In this document: positions 1 through 9,980 of the stretch, one piece after another
Position numbering within the stretch: the stretch's first letter is position 1
How the letters are laid out: every line of letters starts with the position of its first letter
Assembly: GCF_001661345.1 (NCBI RefSeq)
Contig: NW_017962927.1
Coordinates: 310,001 to 374,000 of the forward strand
Length of the DNA: 64,000 nucleotides
Direction: 5' to 3'
DNA from: Ascoidea rubescens DSM 1968
Lineage: Eukaryota; Ascomycota; Saccharomycetes; Ascoideales; Ascoideaceae
Position numbers and translations under genes: made by a program
Notes under the pieces: generated by a model
The model's database searches: none
The model's input: only the letters and a program-made list of their open reading frames with translations
What the model was told of the DNA's origin: nothing

Positions 1-996
1 ATTAATGTAGTTTAAGGAAGGGGATAGGGTGGTATTTATTTCTGAATTTAGAGCAGCAATTTTCCGGAGTTGAGATTTCAAAGTTTTTAAATAAGTTTTT
101 CTGACTTTTAATTTTTTCTTTAGGGAATGGAATTTGTAGTCTTCATCGCTTTTTAGGATAGAAGTGGGAGAAGAAGCAGGGGCTATTTTACTGTCGATGA
201 AAGCCTTTTGGAATAAGGCTTGAAATTCTTCGTTAATTTTTTTATTATCGGTTGTCTTTTGTGAAGAAGATTGGGATAAAGATGAAGAATCGGGAGATAA
301 AGAAGGAGATAAGGGATCGAAGTCTGAGTTTGAGAAGACGTTATCGAATAAGTTTTTTTCGAAAAAGTCAGTTATGTTTGATATCTTTGAGGATTTGAAG
401 GGGTTTCTTTCTTTGAAGGAGACATTTTCATCATTGTCGTATTTGAAATTTTTGTAGGATAAAGGTTGTGGGAAATCGGTATTTTTTGAAGTAGACTTGT
501 TGTGAAAATTTGAGATTTTGTCTAGCATTGACAAGGGGTCGTATTCGTCGTCATCGTGGTTCGGTTTGTTGGTGGCGGTATGTTTAGAAGCTTTATAGTT
601 ATTATTTTTTGAAGATTTTAAATCATTTGATAATTGAGAGAATATGTCGTCAAGGTCTAAGCTTTCGTTTTGATTTTGATTTTGATTTTGATTTTGATTT
701 TGATTTTGATTTTGATTTTGATTTTGATTTTGATTTTGATTTTGATTTTGATTTTGATTTGATTTTAGATTTTGAGTATGATTGGCAGTATTTTCAATGG
801 TGTTATCAATGGCATTATCAAGTTTATTGGCGTTTAAATTACTGTTTTTTTTTTCAAATTTATCAAGATCGTTGAAGAGGAAATCAAAATCGGATTTGGA
901 AAGTCGTAGTGGGTGAGAGGACAAAAAGCGATGGTTGGTAAGTAAGTTAAGAGAAGTTCTTGTTCTCTGAAGAGGTAGTCTTTTGATATATAACAT
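1..996 (-). CDS. Putative mitochondrial protein, 5' part only (runs off the window)
   Basis: An open minus-strand frame runs from an ATG at 996 to the left window edge without a stop, giving 332 visible codons. The N-terminus (MLYIKRLPLQRTRTSLNLL...) is rich in Arg, Leu, Thr and Ser and free of acidic residues for about 30 residues, as in a mitochondrial presequence. A (Gln-Asn)n tract of roughly 15 repeats follows near residues 80-110. Then comes a Ser/Asn/Lys-rich segment, and the last visible part (KKKLKVRKTYLKTLKSQLRKI) is basic and probably helical. I do not recognise the family. Mitochondrial location is inferred from the leader alone. The gene faces away from the mannosidase gene at 2899 and shares a GC-rich intergenic region with it. 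Confidence 0.7.
   Translation of the reverse strand, partial: MLYIKRLPLQRTRTSLNLLTNHRFLSSHPLRLSKSDFDFLFNDLDKFEKKNSNLNANKLDNAIDNTIENTANHTQNLKSNQNQNQNQNQNQNQNQNQNQNQNQNQNQNQNESLDLDDIFSQLSNDLKSSKNNNYKASKHTATNKPNHDDDEYDPLSMLDKISNFHNKSTSKNTDFPQPLSYKNFKYDNDENVSFKERNPFKSSKISNITDFFEKNLFDNVFSNSDFDPLSPSLSPDSSSLSQSSSQKTTDNKKINEEFQALFQKAFIDSKIAPASSPTSILKSDEDYKFHSLKKKLKVRKTYLKTLKSQLRKIAALNSEINTTLSPSLNYIN
668..759. repeat. Hexanucleotide repeat (GATTTT)n inside a coding region
   Basis: About 15 tandem copies of GATTTT on the plus strand. On the minus strand they read CAAAAT and encode the Gln-Asn tract of the mitochondrial-like protein. One copy at the right end is shortened. The same coding hexamer appears in HPC2 near 35367. 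Confidence 0.9.
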
Positions 997-2898
997 TATG
1001 AAAATCAGGTCAGCAAGAGGAGATACGATACGATACGTTCTTAAAAGACTTTCGATGAAGGTTTGATTCGATTTGCCTAGCGAAAAAAAAAATGAAAAAA
1101 TAGCCAGAGAGAAAAAAAGTAAAACACGTGATTCAACAAAAATATTAACCGGAACAGCAGTGAGGATCGAATGCAGAATATGCGCCTGCACACATGTTTC
1201 AGTATATGTGCACATGTGCATTGCATGAGAGTGGCCCGCCTGAACATGACACAAGCACGGAGCCATAATGAAGCGAAAAACGGTTCTGCTGCCGAGACAA
1301 AGAGTGACAAGGGAAGTATTAATAGCTTAGTTTCCGTGGTGGGTTCTATAATTACACATACAAATACCAATAAAAACATTTTTCTGCGCTAATTATAGGA
1401 AGCAAGGAGAGAAATGCAATAAAAGAAATATCAAATGTACGTGCTTGGTTGCGATCGAATTGGATGAGACGGGCACAAATCGAGATAATCTGATGGAAAT
1501 GAATAGGACCGCACAATAAGTCCAGTGCCGGTGCTAGTAGTGAGGAGCAGACCAGGTCAAAGTTGCAGGACAAAAAAAGAAGCCTCAAGACAACCCAAGA
1601 AATCATAAGAGATTTTAAAAGAAACAAAATGAGAGCAGCTGAACCGATAGTGATGGGGGAAATTGAAATTGGTATTGCCATTTGTTCAGCACTTGCTTAG
1701 CTCTCTGTGTTTATGAAGCTGCGGATTGCTCGATGTCGAAAACTAGTAAAAGAAAGTCAGTTTCAGGATTACAGTTTTACAATTTCACCTTGCCTTTTCT
1801 CAGGCAAGGAAAGAGCGCAGGAAGCCCAACAAAAAGCCTGAGGGGGTCGGTGCGAGCTCGAGAAAAAGAAAACCCCCAGAGACCTGCGCTGGATAATAGT
1901 GTCTCTTCTGGTTGCTTCGAAATGGCAGTTTCTCGAGCTTTCTTCACCAACGCGAAAAAAATATCGGAAATAAAGCGCTCGCACCGGGGATCTCTGTCTT
2001 CGTCCCCGATCGAGCGTTTCTGGGATGTGACTGCATGTGCCCGAAGCAGCGGGACAAACTTGCGCTGTGTCTCGGCCAACGGCGCACTGGCCCCGTGCCA
2101 CCGGGAGGGCTGTCTGCTTGTAAATGGCCTGGCCGTCTATGATTCGTCTACGCCTGTAGATTTTTTTTCTGAACACTGCGAATAATTTGGGCACAATTTG
2201 AGCATAATTTGAGTATAACTGGAACATAATCTGAAATACTGCTATCTCTCAGAAGAAACTGCAAAAAACGAAAAGAAATGCAAAATCCCAATAATATCTA
2301 CAAGCTAAACTAAGTTGATAACCCAGAATATAATTAGCAGCACCTGTTTTATTTACCTTATTCCCTAATTGTCCACTCCATCATTTGTCTCTCTAAAAAT
2401 AAGTTTTTCAGAGTTGTTATGCATTAATGCCCTCTTCTATTATATCATCAATCACTATTTTTCTTTTTTTACTTCTCAAATTCCAATATCACCTTTATTA
2501 ATAAAATTTTCTGTTTAATAATAACTTCCAAAAGCAGGCATGGCTTTCGACTTCCAAATCCCAACCAAAACAGACCCTTAGTTAATTATCAATATAAATA
2601 CTTTCACTTCTCGTCCTATTTCTCCATTTTTCTTCTTTCCTTATTGTGCTTCATCAAGCTTATATATCCACATATCAATCGTTTATAAACAGTTACTCTC
2701 TTCAATCGGTCGTTTATATACAACACTAATAAACTATTTCTTCTGCTTAATCTAATTACTCTTATTTAAATTTCTCTTCCTTCTCCTGTTTTATCGTCTG
2801 CTTTTTTTTCTTTCTTTCCGGTTTTTATTTCATCTGAATAAACTCAATCAAAACTTAATTAGGTCCAATATCTTTTCCTAATTGGTCTCACTCTCAGA
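997..2898. other. Divergent intergenic region with a GC-rich island
   Basis: About 1.9 kb lies between the minus-strand gene ending its 5' side at 996 and the plus-strand mannosidase at 2899. Roughly 1790-2160 is much richer in G and C than the flanks. Open frames there (for example 1682-2185) lack conserved protein character and look like by-products of that composition. A CACGTG box sits at 1125-1130. The last 500 bases before 2899 are pyrimidine-rich, typical of a yeast promoter and leader. I see no RNA gene here. Confidence 0.6.
1125..1130. promoter_or_regulatory. CACGTG E-box
   Basis: Palindromic CACGTG; read on the minus strand with its flank it is ATCACGTG, a match to the Cbf1/CDEI-type consensus RTCACRTG. 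It lies 129 bp upstream of the ATG of the minus-strand mitochondrial-like gene. Binding is inferred from the motif only. Confidence 0.4.
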
Positions 2899-4101
2899 AT
2901 GTTGTCAAAGTTCTTATTATCCTCCTTCTCAATCTTAGCTGCTTATGCTATTGATCTTGATACCTCCAGCAAAGACTCCATCTGTTCTGCAGTCTCCACC
3001 ATCTCCGATGGTATCCTCGACTACTACTTAGGTACCAGATATGGTGGTAACGTTGGTATGTTTCAACAGCCGTATTATTGGTGGCAAGCAGGTGAAGCCT
3101 TTGGTTCCTTATTAGACCAATGGTATCTCTGCGAAGACAAAACCAACGAACAACTTCTTTACGACGCTTTAGTCTCTCAAACCGGTGACAATTACGACTA
3201 CGTTCCTTTAAACCAAACCGAAACCGAAGGTAATGATGATCAAGGTGTCTGGTCATTTGCAATCATGTCTGCAGCTGAAAAGGGCTTTCCCTCTCCAAAA
3301 AACAGCGGCGTTCCTTACGAATGGGTTGAATTAGCTGAAAACATCTTCAATTCCATGTTCGGTAGGTGGGATGACGAATGTGGTGGTGGTCTTAGATGGC
3401 AAATTTATGACACCAACGTTGGTTTTGATTACAAGAACTCTGTCTCCAACGGTTGTCTTTTCCAATTAGCTGCCAGATTAGCCAAATACCACAATGATCC
3501 AAAATACACCTACATTGCTGACTACGTCTGGGAATGGACCACTGATGTTGACTTCTTAACCGAGTACGACGACACTATTATTCTCCATGATGGTGCCCAC
3601 ACATACGCCAACTGTGAAGATATCACCGACAAGGAATGGACTTACAACTATGGTCTCTACATGGTTGGTTCTGCTTATCTCTACAACTACACTGGTGAAC
3701 AAAGATGGTTAGACCGTACCAACAAATTATTGCACAGATCCAATGAAATCTTCTTCAACAACAATGTCATGTACGAACAACAATGTCAAAGAGCTGACTC
3801 AAAATCTGTCTGCAACAATGATCAAAGATCCTTCAAATCCTTATTCTCAAGATGTCTAGGTTTAACCTCCGTCTTAGCTCCTTCAACTCGTTCCACCATT
3901 GAATCTTTAATCGAAGCTTCTGCTAAAGGTGCTGCTGCCTCCTGTTCTGGTGGAAGTGATGGTGTTACTTGTGGTATTGACTGGACCATGAATTCTTGGG
4001 ATGGCTGGTACGGTTTAGGTGAACAAATGTCTGCCATTGAAGTCATTCAAAACTTATTGATCGCTGACAGACCAGCTCCATTGACTGCTTCATCAACCTA
4101 A
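2899..4101 (+). CDS. DFG5: GH76 endo-alpha-1,6-mannanase-like wall protein (Dfg5/Dcw1 family) without a GPI tail
   Basis: Dfg5 and Dcw1 are GH76 enzymes thought to attach GPI-mannoproteins to wall glucan by transglycosylation. The protein has 400 residues: a signal peptide (MLSKFLLSSFSILAAYAIDL), then the GH76 domain. WWQAGEAFG near residue 61 and NDDQGVW near residue 112 are family hallmarks; the Asp pair in NDDQG is the catalytic centre of GH76. Several Asn-X-Ser/Thr sites and paired cysteines fit a secreted protein. S. cerevisiae Dfg5 and Dcw1 are about 450-458 residues and end in a hydrophobic GPI signal. This one stops at ADRPAPLTASST, right after the catalytic domain, with no hydrophobic tail. 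It is therefore probably secreted or wall-trapped rather than GPI-anchored. Whether it is the DFG5 or the DCW1 ortholog cannot be decided. Confidence 0.88.
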   Translation: MLSKFLLSSFSILAAYAIDLDTSSKDSICSAVSTISDGILDYYLGTRYGGNVGMFQQPYYWWQAGEAFGSLLDQWYLCEDKTNEQLLYDALVSQTGDNYDYVPLNQTETEGNDDQGVWSFAIMSAAEKGFPSPKNSGVPYEWVELAENIFNSMFGRWDDECGGGLRWQIYDTNVGFDYKNSVSNGCLFQLAARLAKYHNDPKYTYIADYVWEWTTDVDFLTEYDDTIILHDGAHTYANCEDITDKEWTYNYGLYMVGSAYLYNYTGEQRWLDRTNKLLHRSNEIFFNNNVMYEQQCQRADSKSVCNNDQRSFKSLFSRCLGLTSVLAPSTRSTIESLIEASAKGAAASCSGGSDGVTCGIDWTMNSWDGWYGLGEQMSAIEVIQNLLIADRPAPLTASST

Positions 4102-5276
4102 TTCAATTAATCATTCAACTAATCATTCAATTAATCAATTGATACTTCTCTTTTTATTCTTACACTTTTACTCTTAATTTTATTCCTTCTTCTTTCTTTT
4201 TCCCCCTTAATCATTCATATCCGTTTGTTGTGAAATTGAAAACAACATAATAAAAACTAAAAAAAAATTTAAAAAAAATCTTAAAAACTAAAAAAAAAAA
4301 GCTATTTACAATATTGGTCAATAGGTCGAAAAACTTCTTTTTTTTCTTTAGCATCTCTCCTTTATTTTATTTTATTATTCAAAGCATAGCCATATATTAT
4401 GACTTTACGAAATTTCCATTTGGTAAAAAAAAATTCACTGGAATTAATTTTTGTTTTCATTTTCTTTTATTACTTTTCTTTGTTTATGTTGATATTTGGT
4501 TTTCAATTACATTTTTGACTTGGTTTTCTGGTATTATAATACAATCTACTATTATTCGACTCTTCATTTTGCATTTTTAATATATTTATTGAAAATTATT
4601 TTTCTTTTTAGAAAAAAAACAAACTTGGTCGAATTTTAGCAAAATTTTCTTTTTTAACGATATACTTAATTACTTATTTTTGGAAAAAACGCATTTACAG
4701 GTTCATATATAAAAATAAACAATCCTTTAAACTAAATCTATTATTATCTGTAATTCTCGCTTAATTTTATTCTTACTTGATTATTTTCTCGCTTGATTTT
4801 ATTATTGTCTCACTTTATTTTGTAGCTCCTTATTGTTACAACTAATTCATAATTTACTAATCGTAACTGGTCTTATTTTTCTACATTTACGTGGCTTGTC
4901 CCAACTGAAAATTCCTATTTCATTTCATATAATTTTATTTTATTTTATAAATTATATAAAATAAAATAAAATTATATGAATTTATTGGAGAATTCCTTCT
5001 AATTTCATTTTACTGATAAATTTGTTTACTTTTTCATTTATTTACTCTTTCATCCCATTTTTGACTTCTTCCCATCGTTTTTTTTAATTAGCTCAAACTT
5101 TAATAAAATGCAATTAATCCAACTTTTTTTTTCAATCTTCAAATTTCGATTTGAAAAGATTTGACCGCAAAAGAAAGGTTTCAAACAAAAAAAAACACAA
5201 TTAATAAGAATACTATTATAAAGATTAATAATAATACCAATAGCAATAAATCGTGTCAACGAAAATTCAAGGACAA
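4102..5276. other. AT-rich intergenic region with a perfect inverted repeat
   Basis: About 1.2 kb between two plus-strand genes, strongly AT-rich with long A and T runs. The only frame of any size (4314-4580) is Phe/Ile low complexity and starts at a non-ATG codon, so I do not call it. It contains the long perfect hairpin at 4924-4980. Confidence 0.6.
4924..4980. repeat. Perfect 26-bp inverted repeat with a 5-nt loop
   Basis: The left arm is 4924-4949 and the right arm 4955-4980. They are exact reverse complements, separated by AATTA. The arms consist of TTCATATAA followed by three TTTTA-like units. It could form a cruciform or an RNA hairpin between the mannosidase and YEA4 genes. Confidence 0.93.
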
Positions 5277-6416
5277 ATGCTGAAACTGAATAAAACCACT
5301 CCTTCAACAGGATCAATCTGTTTTTCATCTCTCTTGATACTTGTATCTCAATGGCTTCCCATTACTAGTCTTATCTTTGGTGGTTGTTGTTCAAATGTCT
5401 TTTCATTAGAAAAAGTTTACCATGAGCTCCCAAACTCAAGCCACTTGATAACGTTTTCCCAATTTTTATTTATTGCAGTTCTAGGTTATTTTGATAACTA
5501 TGATAACAACGCTGGAATCAAACGACTATATTTGAAACAAAATCATATTCCATTATCAAGAAATTTCATAAATGTTTTAATGTTTTTCGTTTCATCAAAT
5601 TTAAATAATATGGCTTTAACCTATAACATATCTGTCCCAATCCATATCATTTTCAGATCTTCCTCGACTGTTATTACCATGATCATTGGGTATCTCTTTG
5701 CAAATAAAAGATACAATTTCAAACAGATAGTGTCTGCTTTAATCTTGACATTTGGCATAATACTAGCGACCATTGGTAACTATTTGAACAACAAAAAAAA
5801 GACCTCCATCGACTCTCTAATAGACCATGATCATTTGAAGAGTTTTTATATTGGTGTTTTCTTGTTGATGTCTTCCTCAATAATAATAGCGTTTAATGGG
5901 CTATTCACTGAGAGAACATACAAGATATATGGGAAATATTGGCAGGAGAGTCTCTTTTATCAACACTTTTTGGGACTACCAATATTCATCATCTTCCAGA
6001 GGCAATTGGTCGAAGAATACAAGCAAATGATGTATCAGAAAGAGACGTTTGCTTTCAAAATACCAGTGATGTTTAGTCAAGATTTCGTGCAATTGAGAAT
6101 CTCGAAGTCGCTCTGTTACTTGCTCTTGAACTGCTTCACCCAGAACGTGTGCATCACCGGCGTTAACAAACTCGCCAGCATCACAAACGCCCTAACAGTT
6201 TCAATTGTGTTGTTGATCAGAAAATTCGTCAGTTTGTTGTTAAGTGTGTTGATCTTCGGAAATCTGCTTCATCGTTTGTGTTTGGCCGGCAGTTTTTTCG
6301 TCTTCACCGGCGCAGGATTGTACAGTTTTGCCACCAAAAGCAGCAAAAGAAGCAGCAAAAGCACAGAGAACTTGGGTTTTCAAAAAGAGGCGACTACAAT
6401 CAAAAAGGAGCAGTAA
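5277..6416 (+). CDS. YEA4: UDP-N-acetylglucosamine transporter (Yea4/SLC35B4 family)
   Basis: A 379-residue multi-spanning membrane protein of the nucleotide-sugar transporter superfamily. In S. cerevisiae, Yea4 carries UDP-GlcNAc into the ER lumen for chitin-related synthesis. About eight to ten hydrophobic segments are visible, starting with SLLILVSQWLPITSLIFGG near residue 20. Family features include CCSNVFSLE, NNMALTYNISVPIHIIFRSSS and the C-terminal GVNKLASITNALTVSIVLLIRKF. The C-terminus is Lys-rich (KKEQ), consistent with ER retention of a membrane protein. The frame is open upstream to a GTG at 5253, but the first ATG is 5277, which I take as the start. Family assignment is good; orthology to YEA4 is by domain pattern and length. 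Confidence 0.85.
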   Translation: MLKLNKTTPSTGSICFSSLLILVSQWLPITSLIFGGCCSNVFSLEKVYHELPNSSHLITFSQFLFIAVLGYFDNYDNNAGIKRLYLKQNHIPLSRNFINVLMFFVSSNLNNMALTYNISVPIHIIFRSSSTVITMIIGYLFANKRYNFKQIVSALILTFGIILATIGNYLNNKKKTSIDSLIDHDHLKSFYIGVFLLMSSSIIIAFNGLFTERTYKIYGKYWQESLFYQHFLGLPIFIIFQRQLVEEYKQMMYQKETFAFKIPVMFSQDFVQLRISKSLCYLLLNCFTQNVCITGVNKLASITNALTVSIVLLIRKFVSLLLSVLIFGNLLHRLCLAGSFFVFTGAGLYSFATKSSKRSSKSTENLGFQKEATTIKKEQ

Positions 6417-6825
6417 CTCAAGCAATTGAACTTTTTTTTTTGATATGTATTTATTTAAATATTATATAATTACCGAGAGTATAAATTTTTTTTACATCTA
6501 GAAACAAAAACAAAAAACCGAGTTGAAAACATGATAAGATTTTCAATGAATAATAATTAATCAGCACTAATAAAATACAGTTTATAATTTTATCAATAGA
6601 TAACGATTAGAATAACAATTATAATAATCGACCAAAAAAAAAAAATTAAAAAAAACCAACCAAAATATTGTTGTTACATTCACAACCAGACCATTTTACT
6701 TTTATGTATTGTATGCCTTTTTTTTCTTTCCCTTTTTCGATAAGTTCTTTTTTCGTTACATTCTTTTTCTTTTTCCTTTTTTAAATTGAAAAACCCAAAT
6801 AAAAATTAGTATCAAGTAGTTATGA
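6417..6825. other. Convergent intergenic region between YEA4 and KAR2
   Basis: 409 bp of A- and T-tract DNA between the 3' ends of two convergent genes. It presumably holds both 3' UTRs and poly(A) sites. No open frame or RNA gene is evident. Confidence 0.6.
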
Positions 6826-8919
6826 CTACAATTCATCATGATCAAAGTAATCATCATCCTCGTCATCATCATCACCATAAGGATCACCACTACCCGGAGC
6901 GCCACCACCTGGGCCACCAGCACCACCGTATAATTTGGATGTTATTGGGTAAGCGATTTTAGATAATTTCTCTTTTCCTTCCTCAAATTCTTCCTTTGTA
7001 GCAGTATTAGAGTTATCATCTAACCATTCTAAAGTGTCTTTAACGGCTTCAGTTAAGGTTTCCTTATCATCTTCAGATAATTTGCTACCTAAACCAGTTT
7101 CGGTATCATCATTAATTTGATTTTTCAAAGATGTAGCATAGTTTTCTAAAGAGTTTCTCGATTCAATCTTGGCTCTAACTTCTTCATCTTCAGCAGCGTA
7201 TTTAGCAGCTTCATCAACCATTTTTTCGATTTCTTCCTTTGATAATCTACCATTATCATTTGTAATGGTGATTGATTCTGATTTTCCGGTACCTTTATCG
7301 GTAGCAGACACCTTCAAGATACCATTTGCATCCAAATTGAAGGTGACTTCGATTTGAGGAACACCTCTTGGAGCTGGTGGAATTCCAGATAATTCGAATT
7401 TACCAAGTAAGTTATTGTCCTTAGCCAAAGCTCTTTCACCTTCATAGACTTGGATCAAAACAGTTGGCTGATTATCAGCAGCGGTTGAGAAAATTTGAGA
7501 TTTTTTGGTTGGGATAGCGGTATTTCTGCCAATTAATTTTGTCATAACACCACCAGTGGTTTCAATACCAAGAGTCAATGGGTTAACATCTAACAAGATG
7601 ATATCTTCGGTACCCTTTTGACCACTAAGAACACCAGCTTGAACAGCAGCACCATAAGCAACGGCTTCATCTGGATTGATACCCTTTGAAGCTTGTTTAC
7701 CATCAAAGTACTTTTCTAATAATTCTTGAACTTTTGGGATTCTAGTTGAACCACCGACTAGGACGATATCATCAATATCAGCTTTTGAGACACCAGCGTC
7801 TTTAAGAACTTTTTCAACTGGTTTTAAAGTCTTTCTGAATAATTCAATGTTAATTTCTTCGAATTTGGCTCTAGTTAAAGTTTCAGAGAAATCCTGACCA
7901 TCAATAAGAGAGTCGATTTCAATTCTGGTGGACATTTGAGAGGATAAAGTTCTTTTAGCCTTTTCGACCTCTCTCTTTAATTTACCGATGGCCTTTAAGT
8001 TTTTAGAGATATCGACGTTGTACTTCTTTTTGATTAATTTAGTGAAATATCTAACGGTTCTAAAATCGAAATCTTCCCCACCCAAATGAGTATCACCAGC
8101 GGTAGCAAGGACTTCAAAAACACCAGATTCAATAGATAATAAGGAGACATCGAAAGTACCACCACCTAAATCGTAAACGATGATTTGTCTTTCACCTTCA
8201 GTTTTGTCTAAACCGTAGGCAATTGCAGCAGCGGTTGGCTCATTAACGATTCTTAGAACATTTAAGCCTGCAATGATTCCAGCGTCTTTAGTAGCTTGTC
8301 TTTGAGCGTCATTGAAATAAGCTGGAACAGTTACAACAGCGTGGGTGACTTTGTGACCTAAATAGTCTTCAGCGATTGATTTCATTTTACCCAAGACCAT
8401 TGAGGAGATTTCTTCGGGAGTAAAAGTCTTTTCTTCGTTTTTATAGGAGACTTTTACAGCAGGGTTTCCATCTTTGTTTACTATACTGTAAGGCAAAGTT
8501 TTGATATCCTTTTTGACAGTTGGATCGTTATATTTTAAACCAATTAATCTCTTGATAGAAAAAATGGTGTTGTGAACATTTGAAGCAGCTTGGTTTTTTG
8601 CTGCATCACCAACCAATCTTTCTTCATCAGTAAAGGCGACATAGGATGGAGTAATTCTGTTACCTTGGTCATTGGCCAATATTTCGACACGACCAGATTT
8701 CATGACACCAACACAGGAGTAGGTGGTACCCAAATCGATGCCTATAACAGTTCCATAGTTGTGATTGGAATTGGAGGTGGAGTTTTCAGAGGAATCAGCT
8801 GCGTGAACAGCTTTCAATATAGGATTGGAGTCGGATACGATAGCGATTAGTAGTATCGCATATGCAAAAGACAAGAGAAGAATCCAAAACCTGTTGGAGG
8901 GTCGTTGAGAAAGAAGCAT
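6826..8919 (-). CDS. KAR2: ER lumenal Hsp70 chaperone BiP/Kar2
   Basis: The ATP-driven ER chaperone for translocation, folding and ER-associated degradation. The 697-residue protein (S. cerevisiae Kar2 has 682) begins with a signal peptide (hydrophobic core [14 protein letters not shown]). The Hsp70 nucleotide-binding domain follows, with [14 protein letters not shown] near residue 59, [15 protein letters not shown] near 247 and [16 protein letters not shown] near 387. Next are the linker/substrate-binding start [14 protein letters not shown] and a lid. The C-terminus is Gly-rich then acidic and ends in HDEL, the yeast ER-retrieval signal. The start ATG is at 8919-8917. The codons are uniform and highly biased, as expected for an abundant protein. 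A heat-shock element and a TATA box lie upstream. Confidence 0.98.
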   Translation of the reverse strand: MLLSQRPSNRFWILLLSFAYAILLIAIVSDSNPILKAVHAADSSENSTSNSNHNYGTVIGIDLGTTYSCVGVMKSGRVEILANDQGNRITPSYVAFTDEERLVGDAAKNQAASNVHNTIFSIKRLIGLKYNDPTVKKDIKTLPYSIVNKDGNPAVKVSYKNEEKTFTPEEISSMVLGKMKSIAEDYLGHKVTHAVVTVPAYFNDAQRQATKDAGIIAGLNVLRIVNEPTAAAIAYGLDKTEGERQIIVYDLGGGTFDVSLLSIESGVFEVLATAGDTHLGGEDFDFRTVRYFTKLIKKKYNVDISKNLKAIGKLKREVEKAKRTLSSQMSTRIEIDSLIDGQDFSETLTRAKFEEINIELFRKTLKPVEKVLKDAGVSKADIDDIVLVGGSTRIPKVQELLEKYFDGKQASKGINPDEAVAYGAAVQAGVLSGQKGTEDIILLDVNPLTLGIETTGGVMTKLIGRNTAIPTKKSQIFSTAADNQPTVLIQVYEGERALAKDNNLLGKFELSGIPPAPRGVPQIEVTFNLDANGILKVSATDKGTGKSESITITNDNGRLSKEEIEKMVDEAAKYAAEDEEVRAKIESRNSLENYATSLKNQINDDTETGLGSKLSEDDKETLTEAVKDTLEWLDDNSNTATKEEFEEGKEKLSKIAYPITSKLYGGAGGPGGGAPGSGDPYGDDDDEDDDYFDHDEL

Positions 8920-9002
8920 TGTGAACTGTCAACCAAAGGAGGAGTGTAATAGGTACAATTGACGAGAAGATCCAGCACAGCGAAAGAGTGATAGAGCAGC
9001 AG

Positions 9003-9010
9003 TATATATA
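9003..9010 (-). promoter_or_regulatory. TATA box for KAR2
   Basis: TATATATA lies 84-91 bp upstream of the KAR2 ATG, flanked by higher-GC sequence. The position and sequence fit a yeast TATA element of an inducible gene. Confidence 0.55.
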
Positions 9011-9134
9011 CTGAAATTCAGTGGGAAAGAAGAACCTTAACCAGTAGTTGATGAGGTGTCGAAATCAGCTTTCAGCGGTACCGCACCGCTGGCCCTTCGC
9101 TGGCCTTTTGTGCAAAAAGCGAGAAACCGGAAAC

Positions 9135-9149
9135 CTTCTCGAATGTTCC
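9135..9149. promoter_or_regulatory. Perfect heat-shock element (Hsf1 site) upstream of KAR2
   Basis: CTTCTCGAATGTTCC matches nTTCnnGAAnnTTCn with three exact alternating units. It lies about 216 bp upstream of the KAR2 start and about 180 bp upstream of the MPO1 start. KAR2 in S. cerevisiae is a known Hsf1 target, so control of KAR2 is the likely role. Confidence 0.75.
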
Positions 9150-9329
9150 ACGGTAGATGCGGGTGAGTGCAGGTGCAGGTGCATCTTGCATTCACCCTCA
9201 GCAGTGGTTTTGTCTTCTTTCCACCGCTGTGGGGTCGCCATTCCAGCATTGCTTATTATTATTATGGCCACTATTGATCAATGTTATTATCGTTATCATC
9301 GACCACTGTAACCAAACCAATCTCTTGCC

Positions 9330-9980
9330 ATGGCTGTCTTGAATCTTGAAGACCAATTGTGCTTCTACAGAGCATACCACCGCAACTCCACCAACGTTTT
9401 TGTCCACATTGTGGGTGTGCCCACCATTCTCTTCACCTCCATTGTTCTTTTGTCCAATATTCCCTTACCCTTGAGCAGCTTCAGCAAGCTCGCCAGCTTC
9501 ACCAACTTCAACAGCTTCAATGCTCTCAATGGTGATTGTGAATGGCTCTCCTACGCCAACCTCGGCTCCTTGCTCACTGTCTGTTTCTCTCTCTTCTACC
9601 TTCTTCTCGACAGCGTCTATGGTTTCATCTTCTCTGCCATCATCTCTTCATTCACCATCTCCATCAACCACTACATGATCTCCCATGGCATTATTGGGCT
9701 CAACAGCCATAATAACTTGTTAATTCCCATGAACGACTTGAATAAGTTGGCTATTCTCTTGTTTGTTCTCAGCTGGATCATTCAGTTCATTGGTCATGGA
9801 GTCTTTGAGAAAAGAGCACCAGCTTTATTCTCCAATTTAGTTCAGGCTTTAGTATTGGCCCCATTTTTTATTTTTTTCGAGTTGATGTTTTTTGCAGGCT
9901 TTAGATTAGAGTTGAAGCATAAAATGGACAAAAGAGTCGATAGAATCTTGTATCCAAACAACCAAAAGAAGGCTTATTAA
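9330..9980 (+). CDS. MPO1: 2-hydroxy fatty acid dioxygenase Mpo1 (DUF962/YGL010W family)
   Basis: Mpo1 is an ER membrane Fe(II)-dependent dioxygenase that alpha-oxidises 2-hydroxypalmitic acid in phytosphingosine breakdown. The 216-residue protein opens with the family signature (LEDQLCFYRAYHRNSTNVFVH), followed by a Gly-Val-Pro-rich first membrane segment. Hydrophobic segments follow around residues 70-95 and 130-150. His-bearing motifs NHYMISHG and FIGHGVFEKRAPAL are where the family places its metal ligands. The length is close to the yeast protein (174) apart from an insertion after the first membrane segment. It shares a divergent promoter with KAR2. Confidence 0.88.
   Translation: MAVLNLEDQLCFYRAYHRNSTNVFVHIVGVPTILFTSIVLLSNIPLPLSSFSKLASFTNFNSFNALNGDCEWLSYANLGSLLTVCFSLFYLLLDSVYGFIFSAIISSFTISINHYMISHGIIGLNSHNNLLIPMNDLNKLAILLFVLSWIIQFIGHGVFEKRAPALFSNLVQALVLAPFFIFFELMFFAGFRLELKHKMDKRVDRILYPNNQKKAY

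Larger units (their letters stand above)
8920..9329. other. Divergent KAR2/MPO1 promoter region with GC-rich core
   Basis: 410 bp separates the two start codons. The middle (about 9060-9250) is GC-rich. It contains a TATA box on the KAR2 side and a perfect heat-shock element, described separately. Overlapping open frames on both strands here are composition artefacts. Confidence 0.7.

Noticed and set aside
1682-2227. Overlapping open frames on both strands (for example 167 codons plus, 152 minus)
   Set aside because: They fall in a GC-rich promoter island where stops are rare, overlap each other, start at poor contexts and show no domain or ordinary composition.
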